In this document: piece by piece, positions 49,381 to 62,290 of the stretch
Numbering within the stretch: the first letter of the stretch is position 1
Layout of the letters: every line of letters begins with the position of its first letter
Assembly: GCA_963978545.1 (NCBI GenBank)
Contig: OZ021732.1
Span: forward strand, 31,650,123 to 31,714,122
DNA from: Linyphia triangularis
Lineage: Eukaryota > Arthropoda > Arachnida > Araneae > Linyphiidae
Length of the DNA: 64,000 nt
Direction of reading: 5' to 3'
Notes under the pieces: model-generated
The model's input: the letters and a program-made list of their open reading frames with translations, nothing else
The model's database searches: none
Told to the model about the DNA's origin: nothing
Made by a program: the position numbers and the translations under genes

Positions 49381-52025
49381 ATAATTGAGTTTATGCAAAT
49401 AGAGTTTGCGTTTGTTTCTTATAGTGGTGAAACAAAGGGCTATTTTAATGTTTAAAATTAACACGCAAACTCTTTTTTTGTTGATGTTATGTGGTTGCAA
49501 TTCGATGTCTTATGTACACATGTTCACAAATTCCATGAAATTCTTAGTTAAGTTTTGAATGTTTTTGAAGTAATACTTGTAAATGTAAACATACATGTTT
49601 GTGCAGGTTTTGAATATTATGAATTTGATTACATTAGTCGATAAAGATAAGTAATTATACTCAACAGAAATGAAGGAAAACGCTCTCATCCCAAAACTTT
49701 TATAATTATACTTTCACGGCTAAATACGTAGATAGTATATTTAAAGATAATGAATAAACTCAGCAATCTTAAGTAAAATACATTGTTGTCTTAGTAATAA
49801 TTGAAAAAATATATACGTACTTTAATTTGTTCTGCGATTTACCTCTTTTGAAAATAAAAACAAACTTTATGGATGATTAAATATTAAGATCAATTAATTT
49901 ATATTCAGCTATATAATTAATCTTCATAATTTACAGAAAAAGCATATTTTGAATACCATATAAAATTCACAAGTAACAAAGTAAATATAAAACTAGTATA
50001 TCATTGAAATCTTGTAAGACGTGACCAATATGTGATGTTACTTTATTAAGTATATAATCAAGTGAAACGCTTCAAATAGGCGACATAGATGTCTTTCTTA
50101 CAGTTTTTAATAAAACAAAATCAACATGAACTAAAGGTTTGAGCATGGTTAGATAAATCTTTTTACCCATCATTTGGTCTTTTAAAATAGTGAGTTATAA
50201 GCAAATACAATTTCAACAAATTAGTTTCTTTAAGTGCTTAGGCGAGATTTGCAAATTGAGTAAAAATTCAATGCGTTCTCAAGTAACTCCTTTTCAAATA
50301 CTCGTGTTCGTTTTTGTGTTCCATTTGTGTAAAAATACCTGCAATATCACTAATGGAAGTCTAATTTAAATCAATTAAGCTTACGACACAACACAATAAA
50401 TGACGCTTAAGGAAAGGAAGATGATGCTAAAGCACAGTCTCATTTAAAATGAGTTCAAATTCCCGGTAAAAGTTCATTTTTAAATTCAGAGATAGGACAT
50501 TCTCTAAACTAGTGATCACTGTGATAGAATGCTATCATGCATTGTCTGTTAATTATCTACTCTATTGTTGGATAGGAAGGTGTTTGCGTTTCGGAAATCA
50601 TTTAAGTGGATTTGAGCTTAACAAAACCTTTGTATTATTTTCCAGGAGTATATCTTTTAGCAATGTGTATTGAAGCGTGTAACAAATAAATTGCTTTTCC
50701 GAAGAATACCGATAAAATGCTTGTATTAAGTTACTATTCGTTGTATTTGTCTATTGGAAATTGAAGAGATGGTTGCATTTACAGTGTGCAATCTGAAATA
50801 GAGTAACTCCGGATCGTTTTGCAGACGTTAATACAACACTAAACAAATATTTATTCGATTACCCTCTCACTTTTCTAATGTTTTAGTTTGTTTTACCTCT
50901 TAATAAATGCAATTCATTATTTGTAAAATTAGTAGAAAATAGTATTTAAAACAAATAAGTTGAACACGTATGAAATGTACTATTCAAATATTAGTGTTAC
51001 CAAATTTTAGTTTTGAATATTACCTATCTACATGTAAAGATATATTTTGAAGTAAACCAGGAAAAATATATATCTATGAATTAACAATCTATACATACCA
51101 GTGCAGTATTAGTACAATGAGGTTATTTTAGAATACCGTTCATGTACGTTTTGAAAATATCCCGCCCAAATTACTAATTTGACATTTCAAAAGAATTTAG
51201 ATAAATTTTTAAGCTTAAGTTAGTTTCTTTTTTATTTTTAAACTTAAACTTGGTCCATAAAATACAATTATGCAAAATATCAGCAAAATATTCAGTTTCA
51301 ACAAGTTTTTAACAATTTTAATCTCTAAAATTTCATAAAGTAGTGTTTTAATTTATAGCATAGTAATTGAGAAAAGTTTAATATCTAGTTAAAAAAGTTA
51401 ATCCAACAAAACCTTACTGCATCCTTTATAGATTATTTTATCATTCTGACAAACACTTTACTATGATTTTCATTTTTTCCCTAAGTAATTAGTTTTAAAA
51501 TTGTGACTGTGATATCACATTTAAACTAACTTTTTCCTATCATAAAATAAATGTTTTTATGTTTTCTTAATCATTATAGTATTTATTCTCACTAAAAAAG
51601 AAATCACATTTTTCTTAGAGCTTCCACTGTAACATGAATCTTTCATATATTTTTCCTGTATTTCATTTCCAAATTTACCTTGCATGTATGTTTTATTGGA
51701 TATCAATTGTAACATAATTTTATTATACGACATCCATTGCTTTTCATTATATTTATTGTATAAAACATTGTAATAGGAGCATAATTTTTTTCAATATGAT
51801 ATGTACACAATTTTCTCATATTTCATTTGTAAATTCAATTCGGAAACTTCATTATAATTATAGCGATCAACATCATCGTAACATTACATAGAACACTCTT
51901 GAACTACTCAATAAAACGCTCTTTAGAATATAAAACTTTTACCCTCACTGTGACAAACATTAAATCATTTATTTATGACGATTGATACAAATGATCTTTA
52001 TAACTTGTTTTGATCTAAATATCTA
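49380..52025. other. AT-rich intronic block
   Basis: Nothing recognised. Confidence 0.5.
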
Positions 52026-52029
52026 GAAA

Positions 52030-52570
52030 TACTATCTCCCAAACCCGCATAAGGCGAATGAGCATATATTACATACTAATTGTTTGGGAAATTGATTTCT
52101 CTCACTTCCAACACTACCCCGAAAACAATCCCTGGAAGCTTAACGACATTCCCCCATTCGACCCCTCCCCCTTCCGGAATTTCCCCATCAACTTTCACCC
52201 CACTCACCTCATCACCATACCTAACTCATTGGGAATGAATATCCCGTTTGCAAATACATAAAGAAAGGGATAATTAAGCATTCTTCAATCCTTTTCCCCC
52301 TGCGTCAAGAGAAAATAAATATATTCGCGTTATATATGGTGCACCATTAAAAGTGGGTTCCCTACTTTTTACTCGAATGAGATAAGGGATATGAGAATGC
52401 TGCGGCATTGTGCTAATTATTGAAATTCGAGCTTCACTGATCATTCAGCAGTCGTAGATTAAGAGGGGGAGAGGTGGAAGGTCTATCTGCAGACAACGGA
52501 TTGGGTGAATCCATTATAAATGAGATACATGTAAATTGAAACCCGCGGCTGGTTGTGGAGACGAAGGTAT
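52030..52570. promoter_or_regulatory. GC-elevated intronic island
   Basis: C-rich stretch (CATTCGACCCCTCCCCCTTC) followed by GGTGCACCATTAAAAGTGGG, a GGCATTGTGCTAATTATTG homeodomain-like block and AACCCGCGGCTGGTTGTGG. No exon supported. Confidence 0.3.
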
Positions 52571-54020
52571 TATTTATTCAAGTGAGTTCCGCTAAATTTA
52601 ATATTTTGGGGTTGAAATTAGTTTTTCGCTTTAGTTAGTTACAGGTACGTTTCTTTCTGTTACTTGCAAGGCTTGTGTTATCTTTCTTCATTAAATTTAA
52701 GTTGTTTCTTGTTACAAATTGGATAGAAACTTGTTGAGGTTGACAATGCTTCATTTTACGATGGTGAGTTTTTGCTGTAATTTAATTTCTTTTATGTTTT
52801 GTATTTATTTTGAAATCAATAATGAAATAGTGGATTTGACATTTACAAATCATGAGTGTTCCATAGTTTATTTATAAGTTATGTGTGACTCATATTTGAG
52901 CTTAGCTTCAAAAAAGCATTTATGAACTGATATGGAAAATAGTTCTATGCAAACAGTTAAGTTTTCCACATTTCTGGATTATTTAACATTCCAGAACTAC
53001 AATTGTAAAAAATATTATTTAAAACCTTATTATATAATTTTTATATCTATGTACCATAACACACATGATGTCCCTAAAATAAATCCTGATTTTTGACAAG
53101 GAACTTCTTGAAAACCATTTCTCAAAGATGATTTAAACTGCTTTTATGAATTAATAAAATTCATAAAACCAATATGATATTGTGATTAATAAAATACACA
53201 ATTAAGTGATTTCGATTCCTGTTGGAACTATTTTCGATAAGTTCAGTTTTAAAGATATGAAAATCTTGTTTGGGATCTCCTGTACAAACAGATTGTGATT
53301 CTTGTCTGGTTTTTCAAATTGGAATTATTTTAGAATTAATTGCTGTTTATTCCTACAAAATATTTTACTATATAGCATATTTTCCACTACGTATTTACCC
53401 ATTAAAAATGACTGAAATTGATAAAAATGCATTGTTTTTAACTTTTAACTTGTCTATTTAGATCATTTAATATATATATATATATATTCAGATTTTTTGA
53501 AAAGTTATTTTATGATTTTTTAAAAACACTAAATGGAACCACAATCGCAATTAAAAAAAGAAAAAAAATGTCAATTGGCAATTTTTTTTTACTAACCGTC
53601 GTTAATGGATTAATAAGAAAACGCATTAAGTAAGTGTAAATAATATTAATTATAAGATGTTATAGCATGGGCAAGATGTGTTATGGAAAAAAAATTTAAG
53701 GTGAAAGATTTTTTACTCATTTATAAATTTTTCAGTCATATAAAATAGCTTCTTTATTTAGATTATTTTAAGGATTGAAATTAAAAAAAAGTGCATTTCA
53801 AAGTACATTTAAGGAAAAATTTAGTTCCTTTTCCTGCTGAATACACGATTGGAGATTTACATTTAAAATTTAAGCACTATCTCTGACTTTCAAAGGTAAA
53901 AAGTAATGAATTATACAGTCGAATTTTGAATTTATGAGCTTTAATTAAATGTATACACACAGAACAGAAAAATTAGGGAAAAGATGAAGCATCCTTAAAT
54001 CCTATTTGATCTCATAGCAA
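52570..54020. other. AT-rich intronic block
   Basis: Short (TA)n at 53470-53487. Nothing else recognised. Confidence 0.5.
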
Positions 54021-54029
54021 TTCCATTGG

Positions 54030-54250
54030 CCTAAACTAAAAATTCTTTAGCTCCGAGAATTTCTTCGAGCGCGTTGAGTTTTATAGCTAGACATCAAGAA
54101 ATAAGGGATTCTTGAGGCAATCTTTCGAGTGTTTATGATGATTGCTTTCCGCATTTCTCTTGAGGATTGAAGGAAGTGTACTCGAGGAAGACTTGAGGAA
54201 CGCGACTTTGGAAAGACTCGTCAACGCACAAGTCGAAGCAGATGGATCAC
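54030..54250. promoter_or_regulatory. GC-elevated intronic island with CTTGAGG repeats
   Basis: TCTTGAGG-type words occur about four times (about 54112, 54160, 54188, 54193). It also holds GAGCGCGTTGAG and GGAACGCGACTTTGG. The function is unknown. Confidence 0.25.
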
Positions 54251-54806
54251 TTATGCGCATTCGGTTTAAAGTTTTTGAATTGATTTTAGAGAAGATATCG
54301 TACCACGTTTATATCGAATAAATTATTCAAGGATATTAGTATTTATTAAAAAGTTGCATTTATAGTTTTATTAATTTTATGCTGTCGTGGCAATAGATTT
54401 TATAGTTAGAACAGTGATGTTGTATTTCATATATTGTAGAACTCAAATAAAAATTAATCGTTGTGTTGCTTAATTTGAGTAAATAAACTATTTTAATGAA
54501 TTTGTTAGATTTAAATTTTAGTATTATTTTTGTATGTATATTGCATAATTAATGATTTTCAATTGGTTAAAGTGTTCAAAGATATATATTTATGTTTAAT
54601 ACATAAAAAATCATTTACCAAACTAACTAATTTTGTGACTGATTTTGTGAGACATCTTTCAATACCCTTTCAATACTTATAAACACAGCTATAAAAGCTT
54701 TCAATAATATTTAACAGCCCCAGTACAGAGCAACGATATCCAATTCGCTCGAAATTTGATAATTTCTTTGTAGACCGTTGTAGGCCGTAATATGCGTCAT
54801 TTAGTA

Positions 54807-56077
54807 CCGTAAAATGGGGTGAATAGGAACAGCGGGGTGAATCGGAACGAAACTTCATGAAATTACAAAGAAATTATTATTTTACACAAATAAAGCAGTT
54901 TTATTAATTATATATATTTTTCATTTGGTTAACATGTTTTTAATCTTGGAACATGTTTTATATTGTTTTCAACACTGTCCTTTTTTAAAAAAAAAATTCT
55001 GAAACAGCGTGCATAAAATCCAATGAGTTTTAACCTCTCCAAAACTTATCCCGTAATTAATAACATGTACCGGATATAGACTTAACTAATATATTTTTAG
55101 ATAAGTATAAACATCCACAACAGCATGTCATACTTAATTTAACTAGGTTTTAAAAACTTTTATTTTACGAATTTTTTTGTTTTGCTTCGTCTCGATTTTG
55201 TGATTTGCGTGGTGAATCGGAACACGTGAAAAGTGATATTAAAAAGCTGTTTTTGACAAGTTGTTCCACGCAAGATTCAACGACTGAAGAAGAGTCTAAT
55301 TACTCCCTTCAAGACAGTAATCAATATTGCAGGCTTGAATAAATGTCAGAAGAGGAGCCTAGTTTCCGCATGGCAGAAAACCCGATTGTTCCAGTGGTTT
55401 TTTCTCTAAATGACTTTGTTATCTTTAAGTTATATGGGAAAATGTATGAAGACTCTATGTGAGAAAAGTTTAAAACACACAAGATTATTGCTATATAAGT
55501 GTGTTTTACAAAAAGCGCTAATGAACGAAGAGATTTTCTGAAACAAATGAGGATGCTTTTCTCCTTTTTCAAGATATTTTAAAGAATTTGCAGTCATACG
55601 ACACGCAAACATAAAGTAGATTAAAAGGTATTTTTAATTTTAATGACTATTTGGTTGAGTTATAGGAGAGTTATTTAAGAGTTGATACGCTTTCAAACAT
55701 ATGATTTGTTTTGACAATAATTGACAAACACAAATTTTATCCGGCATATTAAGTGATTTTTTAATGATAATTTTGTGTTCCTATTCACCACAATGCATAT
55801 TATTTGTTTTTTTGCCACCCTGTAAACATTTAAATAAGATCAGACATAAATTGTAATGAGTGTTCCGATTCATCCCTTTCTGCGGGGTGAATCGGAACAC
55901 CAGGAAAAAATTTAAAATAAATTAAAGTCATAGTTTTTACAAAATTTTTTGGGTTGATTCTCAAAGAAGAAGGTAAGACCCAAGTTTCTATGTCAAAAAT
56001 ATGTTCCTTAACGATTTTATTCCAACCGATTATTACTTTGAAAGTTGAAAAGTGTTCCGATTCACCCCATTTTACAG
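54807..56077. mobile_element. pogo/Tigger-like DNA transposon, 1.27 kb, degenerate
   Basis: The inverted ends are CCGTAAAATGGGGTGAAT on the left and, as reverse complement, CTGTAAAATGGGGTGAATCG on the right. Both are flanked by TA, the target duplication of the Tc1/mariner/pogo group. The sub-terminal word GGGGTGAATCGGAAC recurs inside the left end (about 54833) and, near the right end, in both orientations (about 55860-55900). Diverged copies lie near 55208 and 55785, a pattern typical of transposase binding sites. The interior holds only a transposase-tail remnant, so the copy is non-autonomous. Confidence 0.8.
55200..55620 (+). pseudogene. Remnant of transposase C-terminal tail
   Basis: A plus-strand frame interrupted by stops reads through Ser/Thr/Glu-rich sequence (TTEEESNYSL). 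It continues with a block like FSLNDFVIFKLYGKMYE, resembling the 'DFVxVK...YVG' tail segment found C-terminal to the DDE domain in pogo/Tigger-type transposases (family resemblance from memory). The catalytic part is absent, consistent with an internal deletion. Confidence 0.45.
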
Positions 56078-56079
56078 TA

Positions 56080-57360
56080 TATAATTACAATATGCGTAAT
56101 AATATTTAATTTATAAATAAAATATGCGTCATTTAATGTATTTTAAGAAAAGTATATTTTTTCACATAATTAATGTCTCAACAAGAGCAATTTAAAAGAA
56201 AAAAAAATTAATCAAAATTCACAAATTTTTAGAACAGAAAGCGTTTTTTTTTTATTATTGTTTTTTTAAGTTTGTTTAAATAGAAATGACACGAAATTGT
56301 GATCGTAAATAACTGTCTATTGTTCTTTATTTCCTCTCGTTATATGATGCATGGCAAATGAGTACGAAAAATTGTTTTAAAATATAATAATTATAAATTC
56401 AATATTTTTAGATCTATATCTAAGATTTCTACGTTTTACCTAAATAATGACCAAAAAAAGTAATTCAACATTGTTTGAAATGATTTTAGTCATAAAAGAG
56501 GAAAAGTTTATTTGCTTTTTAGATGTTTTTTTTTTATTATTATGTAAGCCTTAAAGATTTCTCACAATAGCGCAAATTAATAACTAACCTTGAAAAAAAA
56601 ATCAGTAGGATTTTAATAATTAGAATAAATTTTTGAATACAATATCATATAACTATCATATATATCTTTATCAGTGTATACATTAAAAAAATACTGTAGT
56701 TGTGAATATTATTTGAAAACAAATTCAATTAACTAAAATGTTGGTTGATTAACTGGCCTTTTAAAAAAAACTCTTTGTATACATATATTTTTTTTTCTGA
56801 GAAACCTAATTTATTTTGATGCAACACTTTACAATAATACTTCAAAAAACACTCTTTCAAAATAGTAGTTCTATTAAAGTTTTTCTATATAAATACTACT
56901 TTTTATCATACTAGTAATTGCTTATTTCCTGTATTTAATTATCTATTCAAAAATTAAATATCGATAAGAGAACTATCACATGTTATGTTTTCACACATAA
57001 TACTTAATGAATTGAATGTAAAAAAATCTTGAGACGAAATTTTAATTTCGAATTATAAGTTGCTATTGAATTTAATTACGAAAACAAAATCATTTTGATA
57101 TCATTGATTTTAAATTTTAAAAATGCATAAAAATATATTTTTAAACTTTCAGATTTATTTTTTAAACAATATATACGTAAATTAAATTACTATACGTAAA
57201 TTAAATTACTATACGTAAATTAAATTTACTATTTTATACAAAACTTGTAGCTTTCACAGCGCATAGACGATATAATAAATTGAGTAATTTAATAACCAAA
57301 GCCAAATTTAATTCGAAAAGCAAATTTACTTCTAAAGTAGTTACATTATAGAGGACCTTA
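56080..57360. other. AT-rich intronic block
   Basis: Just right of the pogo-like element, AATATGCGTCATTTA at 56121-56135 repeats the sequence left of its insertion point (54789-54803). Nothing else recognised. Confidence 0.45.
57172..57229 (+). repeat. 19-bp tandem repeat, 3 copies
   Basis: TATACGTAAATTAAATTAC repeated head to tail with almost no divergence; the third copy has one extra T. Confidence 0.9.
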
Positions 57361-57369
57361 AACTATCCA

Positions 57370-58180
57370 AGAAAGGAGAAGTGCAAATGCAATTTAATGC
57401 AATATCCACTTCAAAGTACTTAGTTCGGGTAAATTCCCAGTCAGCGTGAAGCAAGTAAGAGCACTTAAGAGTCACTAAATTAATTTAAACTAAGACAGAA
57501 TACTGAGTTCTTACCTTTGAGCGAACAAGCTAGTGATTTTACTATATCCCAGAAATTCATTATAAATAAAAGAGCTTTAGCTAATTTCACCGCAAATATC
57601 GAAGGGGAAAGTGCATGTTAGAAGCGTTTTTTATACCCAGGTCGTCCGTGAATCCGCATGTTTTTCACCCCCCCCCCCCCCCTACTATGTCTACACTCCC
57701 CTGAGGTTTTGCCATTAAAACCCCGGTAAATTAATAATGCTAAAGGGAAGCAGGGAGGCACGAATTTTGGAATAACAAACATGAAATTAAAAGAAAGGAC
57801 ATCCCATTAACTGCTTGGGTAGGAAAGACGAGAAAAAAAACCTTGGTTTTAATCATCAGAAGGTTTTTTATTTATATTTTAAGAATTTTTTATGCTTCTT
57901 ATTTTTTTTCTCTTGTTGAAATTAGTAGGTCGATATTCTATTTAACATAGCTGTGAAGTGAAGCATACTCTCACCATATTTGACGCAGAATAATGAACTG
58001 TCGGCCCGCACGCATGTCTGCGGAAAATTCGTTCTCAGTGCTATCCCATCCACATGCTTCCATTTTTAACCACTGGATGAACATTAATGAGTTTTTAATG
58101 CGTTTTATGCCATGGTGCAGCAGGAAAAAAACTTAAGGTAATGTTCATATTATGGTTTTTGACGCTGCTGACTTCTACCT
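57370..58180. promoter_or_regulatory. GC-elevated intronic stretch
   Basis: Contains a 15-C run at 57668-57682, AAAACCCCGGTAAATTAATA, CTGTCGGCCCGCACGCATGT and TGGATGAACATTAATGAG. No ORF is supported. Confidence 0.25.
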
Positions 58181-58673
58181 TACCAGTTCTTTAAACATAA
58201 TGTTAACTAAATGGCTAATTTGATGCTGGCATGTTGCCGAAATAATATAATGTTTCTAAAAAAAAGTATTTTGAAAGATATTAAAATTATTTAAATGAGA
58301 CTTCTTTTTATACAATTTTTCTCATAAGTTTGCTTCATAATCTTGCTTTATTCCTAACGAGTTTTATATATAGTTTTATTTTCGTATTTTCACGACTTGT
58401 GTCATAAAAATTTATAAACTGTATAGCTTCGTTTATCATATTGGTTTATTTATTTCGAATTTAACATCGATTTGTGTAATATACTTATTAAGTGATGAAA
58501 TTATTACATGGATTGCTACGTTCCTTTATTGATGTACGAGTTCAGATATACAAAACTAAAGATTCTCAAACATTTTAATTGACAACATGCATTTTCAACA
58601 GTACAATTTGTCAGCTGACTGTTGTATAATCTAATACCGACTTATACATTTTTAATAATTGCCAATTTAATAC

Positions 58674-58677
<4 letters not shown>

Positions 58678-58714
<37 letters not shown>
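58678..58714. repeat. Poly-T run (~37 nt)
   Basis: Uninterrupted T tract; possibly the tail of a minus-strand retroposon, but no body is recognised. Confidence 0.9.
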
Positions 58715-58724
<10 letters not shown>

Positions 58725-58960
58725 TATGGAATAAACAACAAATGTGATTAGTGCCAATATATAAAATATTAAAAAAAAATATTTTTATTAACTTATTATA
58801 AAAACAAACACCTAAAATTAATTAAAAAATTTAATTCACATTTTATATAGACTCAATCCTAAAGTTCATTTAGTTGTTTTGATTTTCTATTCTATTTATT
58901 TTCAACACTACATACCAAACACAAGGCAATAATTTTGAAGCATATAATCCTTGAAGAATA

Positions 58961-59080
58961 TTGTCAATATTTTAGTGAACAAATCAATTCAAATCGAATA
59001 AATTCAGATTAAGAAAATACTTGTCAATATTTTAATGAACAAATCAATTCAAATCGAACAAATTCAGATTAAGAAAATAC
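58961..59080 (+). repeat. 60-bp tandem duplication
   Basis: TTGTCAATATTTTAGTGAAC at 58961 recurs at 59021 with the rest of the unit nearly identical (only two or three substitutions), so the duplication is recent. Confidence 0.95.
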
Positions 59081-59084
59081 TATG

Positions 59085-59520
59085 TCTACCCACCAAAATG
59101 GTGGTTAGACATGGAAGAAAATTCTTCAGGTTCGTCATTTCACTTCATTTGAAGCTCATCTTTAGTTTTAAAGATGTCGTCTCTTCTCCTGCAATACTCA
59201 TTGTCCTTCTCTTCAAGCAATAGTTTTATTCCACTGTAACTGCCAGCCATATTACTTTTGCTTCGAAGCGCCCTCTAAATTGAGATCAATTCTTTTTATT
59301 TTTCTTTCAGAAGAACCTGACTTCCAGACAACGAAGCATTTCTCATTTGTTTCACTTTTATTCACGTTCCGATTGCTTCGGCGTAAACTTCGAATTCGGC
59401 TTGTACGTTTTCTTGAAGGAAGAAAAATAGTTGCTGTAAAAATGTTTGTGTTTGCGCTTTCGATCACACACGGGTTTAAACATTAAGGCGGAATTTCGTG
59501 GCCGGTCAAGTGTGTGTTTA
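59085..59520. other. GC-elevated intronic patch
   Basis: Overlapping ORFs on both strands (59280-59486 plus, 59467-59252 minus) with no recognisable domain. Includes TTCGTGGCCGGTCAAGTGTG. Confidence 0.25.
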
Positions 59521-59804
59521 CATTTATATGTCTTGAAGGAACTAGGCTCGTTCTATAGAACTTTTTGACTAGTAAGAAAAGAAAAATGGTTGATTAAATG
59601 TGTTTGACATTGTATAAGGGTATTGGATAAAAATATTTTCGGTTAGTTAAAAAAATGATATTAAAGTAAACAAAAATATATTAAGTTGTAAAAACTGTAA
59701 TCAGTATATTTATAAACGAATGTCCACGTGGATTAGTTGGTTGGTTTCTACATACAACCACCTATATTTATGCATTGTAATTTCTAATCAGAAGCTTAAC
59801 GTGA

Positions 59805-59885
59805 AGTCTGAACCACAACGAACACCTAGGCCTTTGGCATATAAGGTCAGAATGTTAACCACACAGCTATCAAGTGGGCTATAAA
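59805..59885 (-). mobile_element. tRNA-derived SINE-like copy, second member
   Basis: On the minus strand it reads TTGATAGCTGTGTGGTTAAC (A-box-like TAGCTGTGTGG), then after an eroded middle CCTAGGTGTTCGTTGTGGTTC. This matches the 14925-15065 copy in order and strand; the B-box is degraded. Confidence 0.6.
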
Positions 59886-60429
59886 CTCGCGGAAGCATTT
59901 CTTTTACTTAGTCTAATGATTGATAATTGTTGATGGATATTAATTTGTAATTCATTGAAATATATACGGACATATTTTCTAATGTTGTTCAATCATTGTA
60001 GTGGCTCGGTTTCAAACTGACTGCCTTCAAGTACATGTTGCTTATTAAATCACGGATTAGTCTTTATATGACATACAATAAAATATGACATTTATGATTA
60101 GTGTCCTTATGCTATTACATCAACACTTATTCATAGATTTTCATTTTTAGAGGTTAAAGTAACAATTATAGGATGGTAGTGCTATAAAAAATAGTGTTAC
60201 ATAAATTACTTTAATCTAGTATTAAGAAAGCATTTATAATTTGAAATGTTTTTATTTAAGATATATTTTCTTAAAAAATGCAAAATCCTTTGCGGATAAC
60301 TAAAATGTTTTCTAAGGTCTTTGACGGATTGACGAAACTTTTGTTTTTAATGTGCTCACTTATTAAAACACTTTATTCTCAGTAAAGTAATGTGTTGTTG
60401 TTTCATAAAAATGCCATTTTTTGCCTGGT

Positions 60430-60940
60430 TCCAGCAGTTCAAGAGAATGACTACCAGTTGACCCGCCAATTCTTCATCAAATTAATAGCTCTCCAATCGC
60501 CAAGCACCACCTCTCTGACAATCCCACCCTTTTCCTAACGGTTAACGGCAATTTAAACAAGTCCCCATGTTTAAAGCACACCCAGCTCAAGTCACGTGTA
60601 ATTAGGCCTAATGATAATGCCAGGCCGAGTTTTGACGCAGCGCAAATGAAACATTATCGGACCGCAAGAGTGACATGGCTTAATTTGCGACTGAATAATG
60701 CTGTCCCATTGTGGGTCACGCCGAATTGGTTTGCGTCTAACGGAGTTTTGTAATTGATGGCCGTACAAACGCGTAATGCTGGGCTGCGGTAAATGGACGC
60801 TGGGGTGTCTATCGTACAACCGCGTCGGTTTGGCCATTTGTAATTTTCAAGCTCGTCCGAAATGGCTGAAAATTTAATGCAGGGCTTTCAAATTTCATTT
60901 CTAATGTTAAATGCTGTTTGGGCTGATATGTTCTGAAGTT
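60430..60940. promoter_or_regulatory. Strong GC-elevated island, candidate enhancer
   Basis: The most marked island in the right half. It has a CACGTGTAATTAGGCC block (E-box beside a homeodomain core), TAATTTGCGACTGAATAATG, TTGTAATTGATGGCC, GGGCTGCGGTAAATGGACGC and CAACCGCGTCGGTTTGGCC (CCGCG dyad). Both strands have open frames with no recognisable domain. Dense homeodomain and E-box words in a large first intron suggest an enhancer. Confidence 0.4.
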
Positions 60941-61990
60941 TAATTGGACTAGGCTTTCATCAATATCTGCATTTGCATCAAAATGGATTGGATGTTTTAG
61001 GGTACATTATTAGTTTACCTCGACAATTCATATTCGGAGCTGAGTATTAATGTCTGTAATTGCATATTTCTGACAAAGCATTGAAAGATATTCCAGGAGT
61101 TGTGTAATGTTTTGGGTATTGATGCTTATGGAAGGATTGGATAAAGGATACAAGTGAAAGCAGTAGTTTGAAGGGAGGGGGTTAATAAAGCTAGTGTGAG
61201 AATGGAAGTTTATAGGGATAATACATATTCATGTTTGAATAGTAATAATAGTCAAATGCAAAAGTCAAAAACGAATGGTTATGCATTTATTACCAACTCA
61301 AGCTTTATTATAAAAGCATGTATTTTACAATACAACGTCTTATACATTGTTCAATTAGTTTATATTTTTTTTAATTAATTTAACTTTGAATAAGATGTTC
61401 TAAAAATTCCCAATATTTATGCACATTATCAAATAGTTTTTAATCAGCATGTAAAATTATCTTTGGCGATTGATCTATATAAATATAACTTATACGTTTA
61501 ATGTGTTTTATAAGTGACAGTTAGAAACATTCCTACTTAAACACATTAAAATAATCCATTCTTTTGAGTCGTTTTGTCATACGACATCGTTAATTTCATT
61601 GTGATAAGCTTTAATAAAATTTATTAGAATTTGAAAATTATTATTATTATTATTATTATTTTTTTTATTTTTATTTTTTTTTGCAATTTCCAAATTCATT
61701 TTATATTATACTTCGTTAAAATGCAGTTTATTAAATGCAAAAATTTACTTTCAGAATAAATTATTAGTGTACTTTATCAAATACATAATCTCCTAAATTA
61801 TTTGCTCATAATAAACACAGTTTTGTATCGACCGTTATAAAGTATTTCCACCTTTTCCTAACTAAAAAAACTAGGTAATCTCAGAGCCTGCTAATTCTGA
61901 ATTAATAATAACAGCTCATAAAAAACATAATGATCTCTCTTTCATAATAAAATTACATAAGAAAGAACTGTAGTAGAGACAGAAAAACCA
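60940..61990. other. AT-rich intronic block
   Basis: (ATT)n microsatellite at about 61638-61660. Nothing else recognised. Confidence 0.5.
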
Positions 61991-61999
61991 TCTGAGAAA

Positions 62000-62290
62000 A
62001 AGCCACCTGAAGAGAAGTATAATATTCTACGCTTTTTTAGTCACCAAAGCTGCATTAATGTACCAATGTATACGACTTGCATTGCCACACGCTGATCGTT
62101 TCACCTTAATGAAAAAGCTGGTTGTTAATTACAAGGTCTCACTATTTTTATCTCGTCCTTCAGAAGCTTGTCATTAGCTTAATCAATTATCCAGGTTCTG
62201 TGCTCGTTAACCAAGAAGAGAAACAACTAGAGTCATAACTAGTCAGCTGGAAATACTCTGCAACGAGACTCAGTTTCCAAACCCTATGCT
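62000..62290. promoter_or_regulatory. Candidate regulatory island
   Basis: Less AT-rich, with TAATGAAAAAGCTGGTTGTT, AATTACAAGG and ATTAGCTTAATCAATTATCC homeodomain-type words. No ORF. Confidence 0.25.

Noticed and set aside
57172..57229. CRISPR-like short repeats
   Set aside because: Head-to-tail 19-bp units without spacers in an evidently eukaryotic genome; a simple tandem repeat.
60592..60837. 81-codon minus ORF
   Set aside because: Peptide is unremarkable and the opposite strand is also open; the signal fits a conserved non-coding island better.
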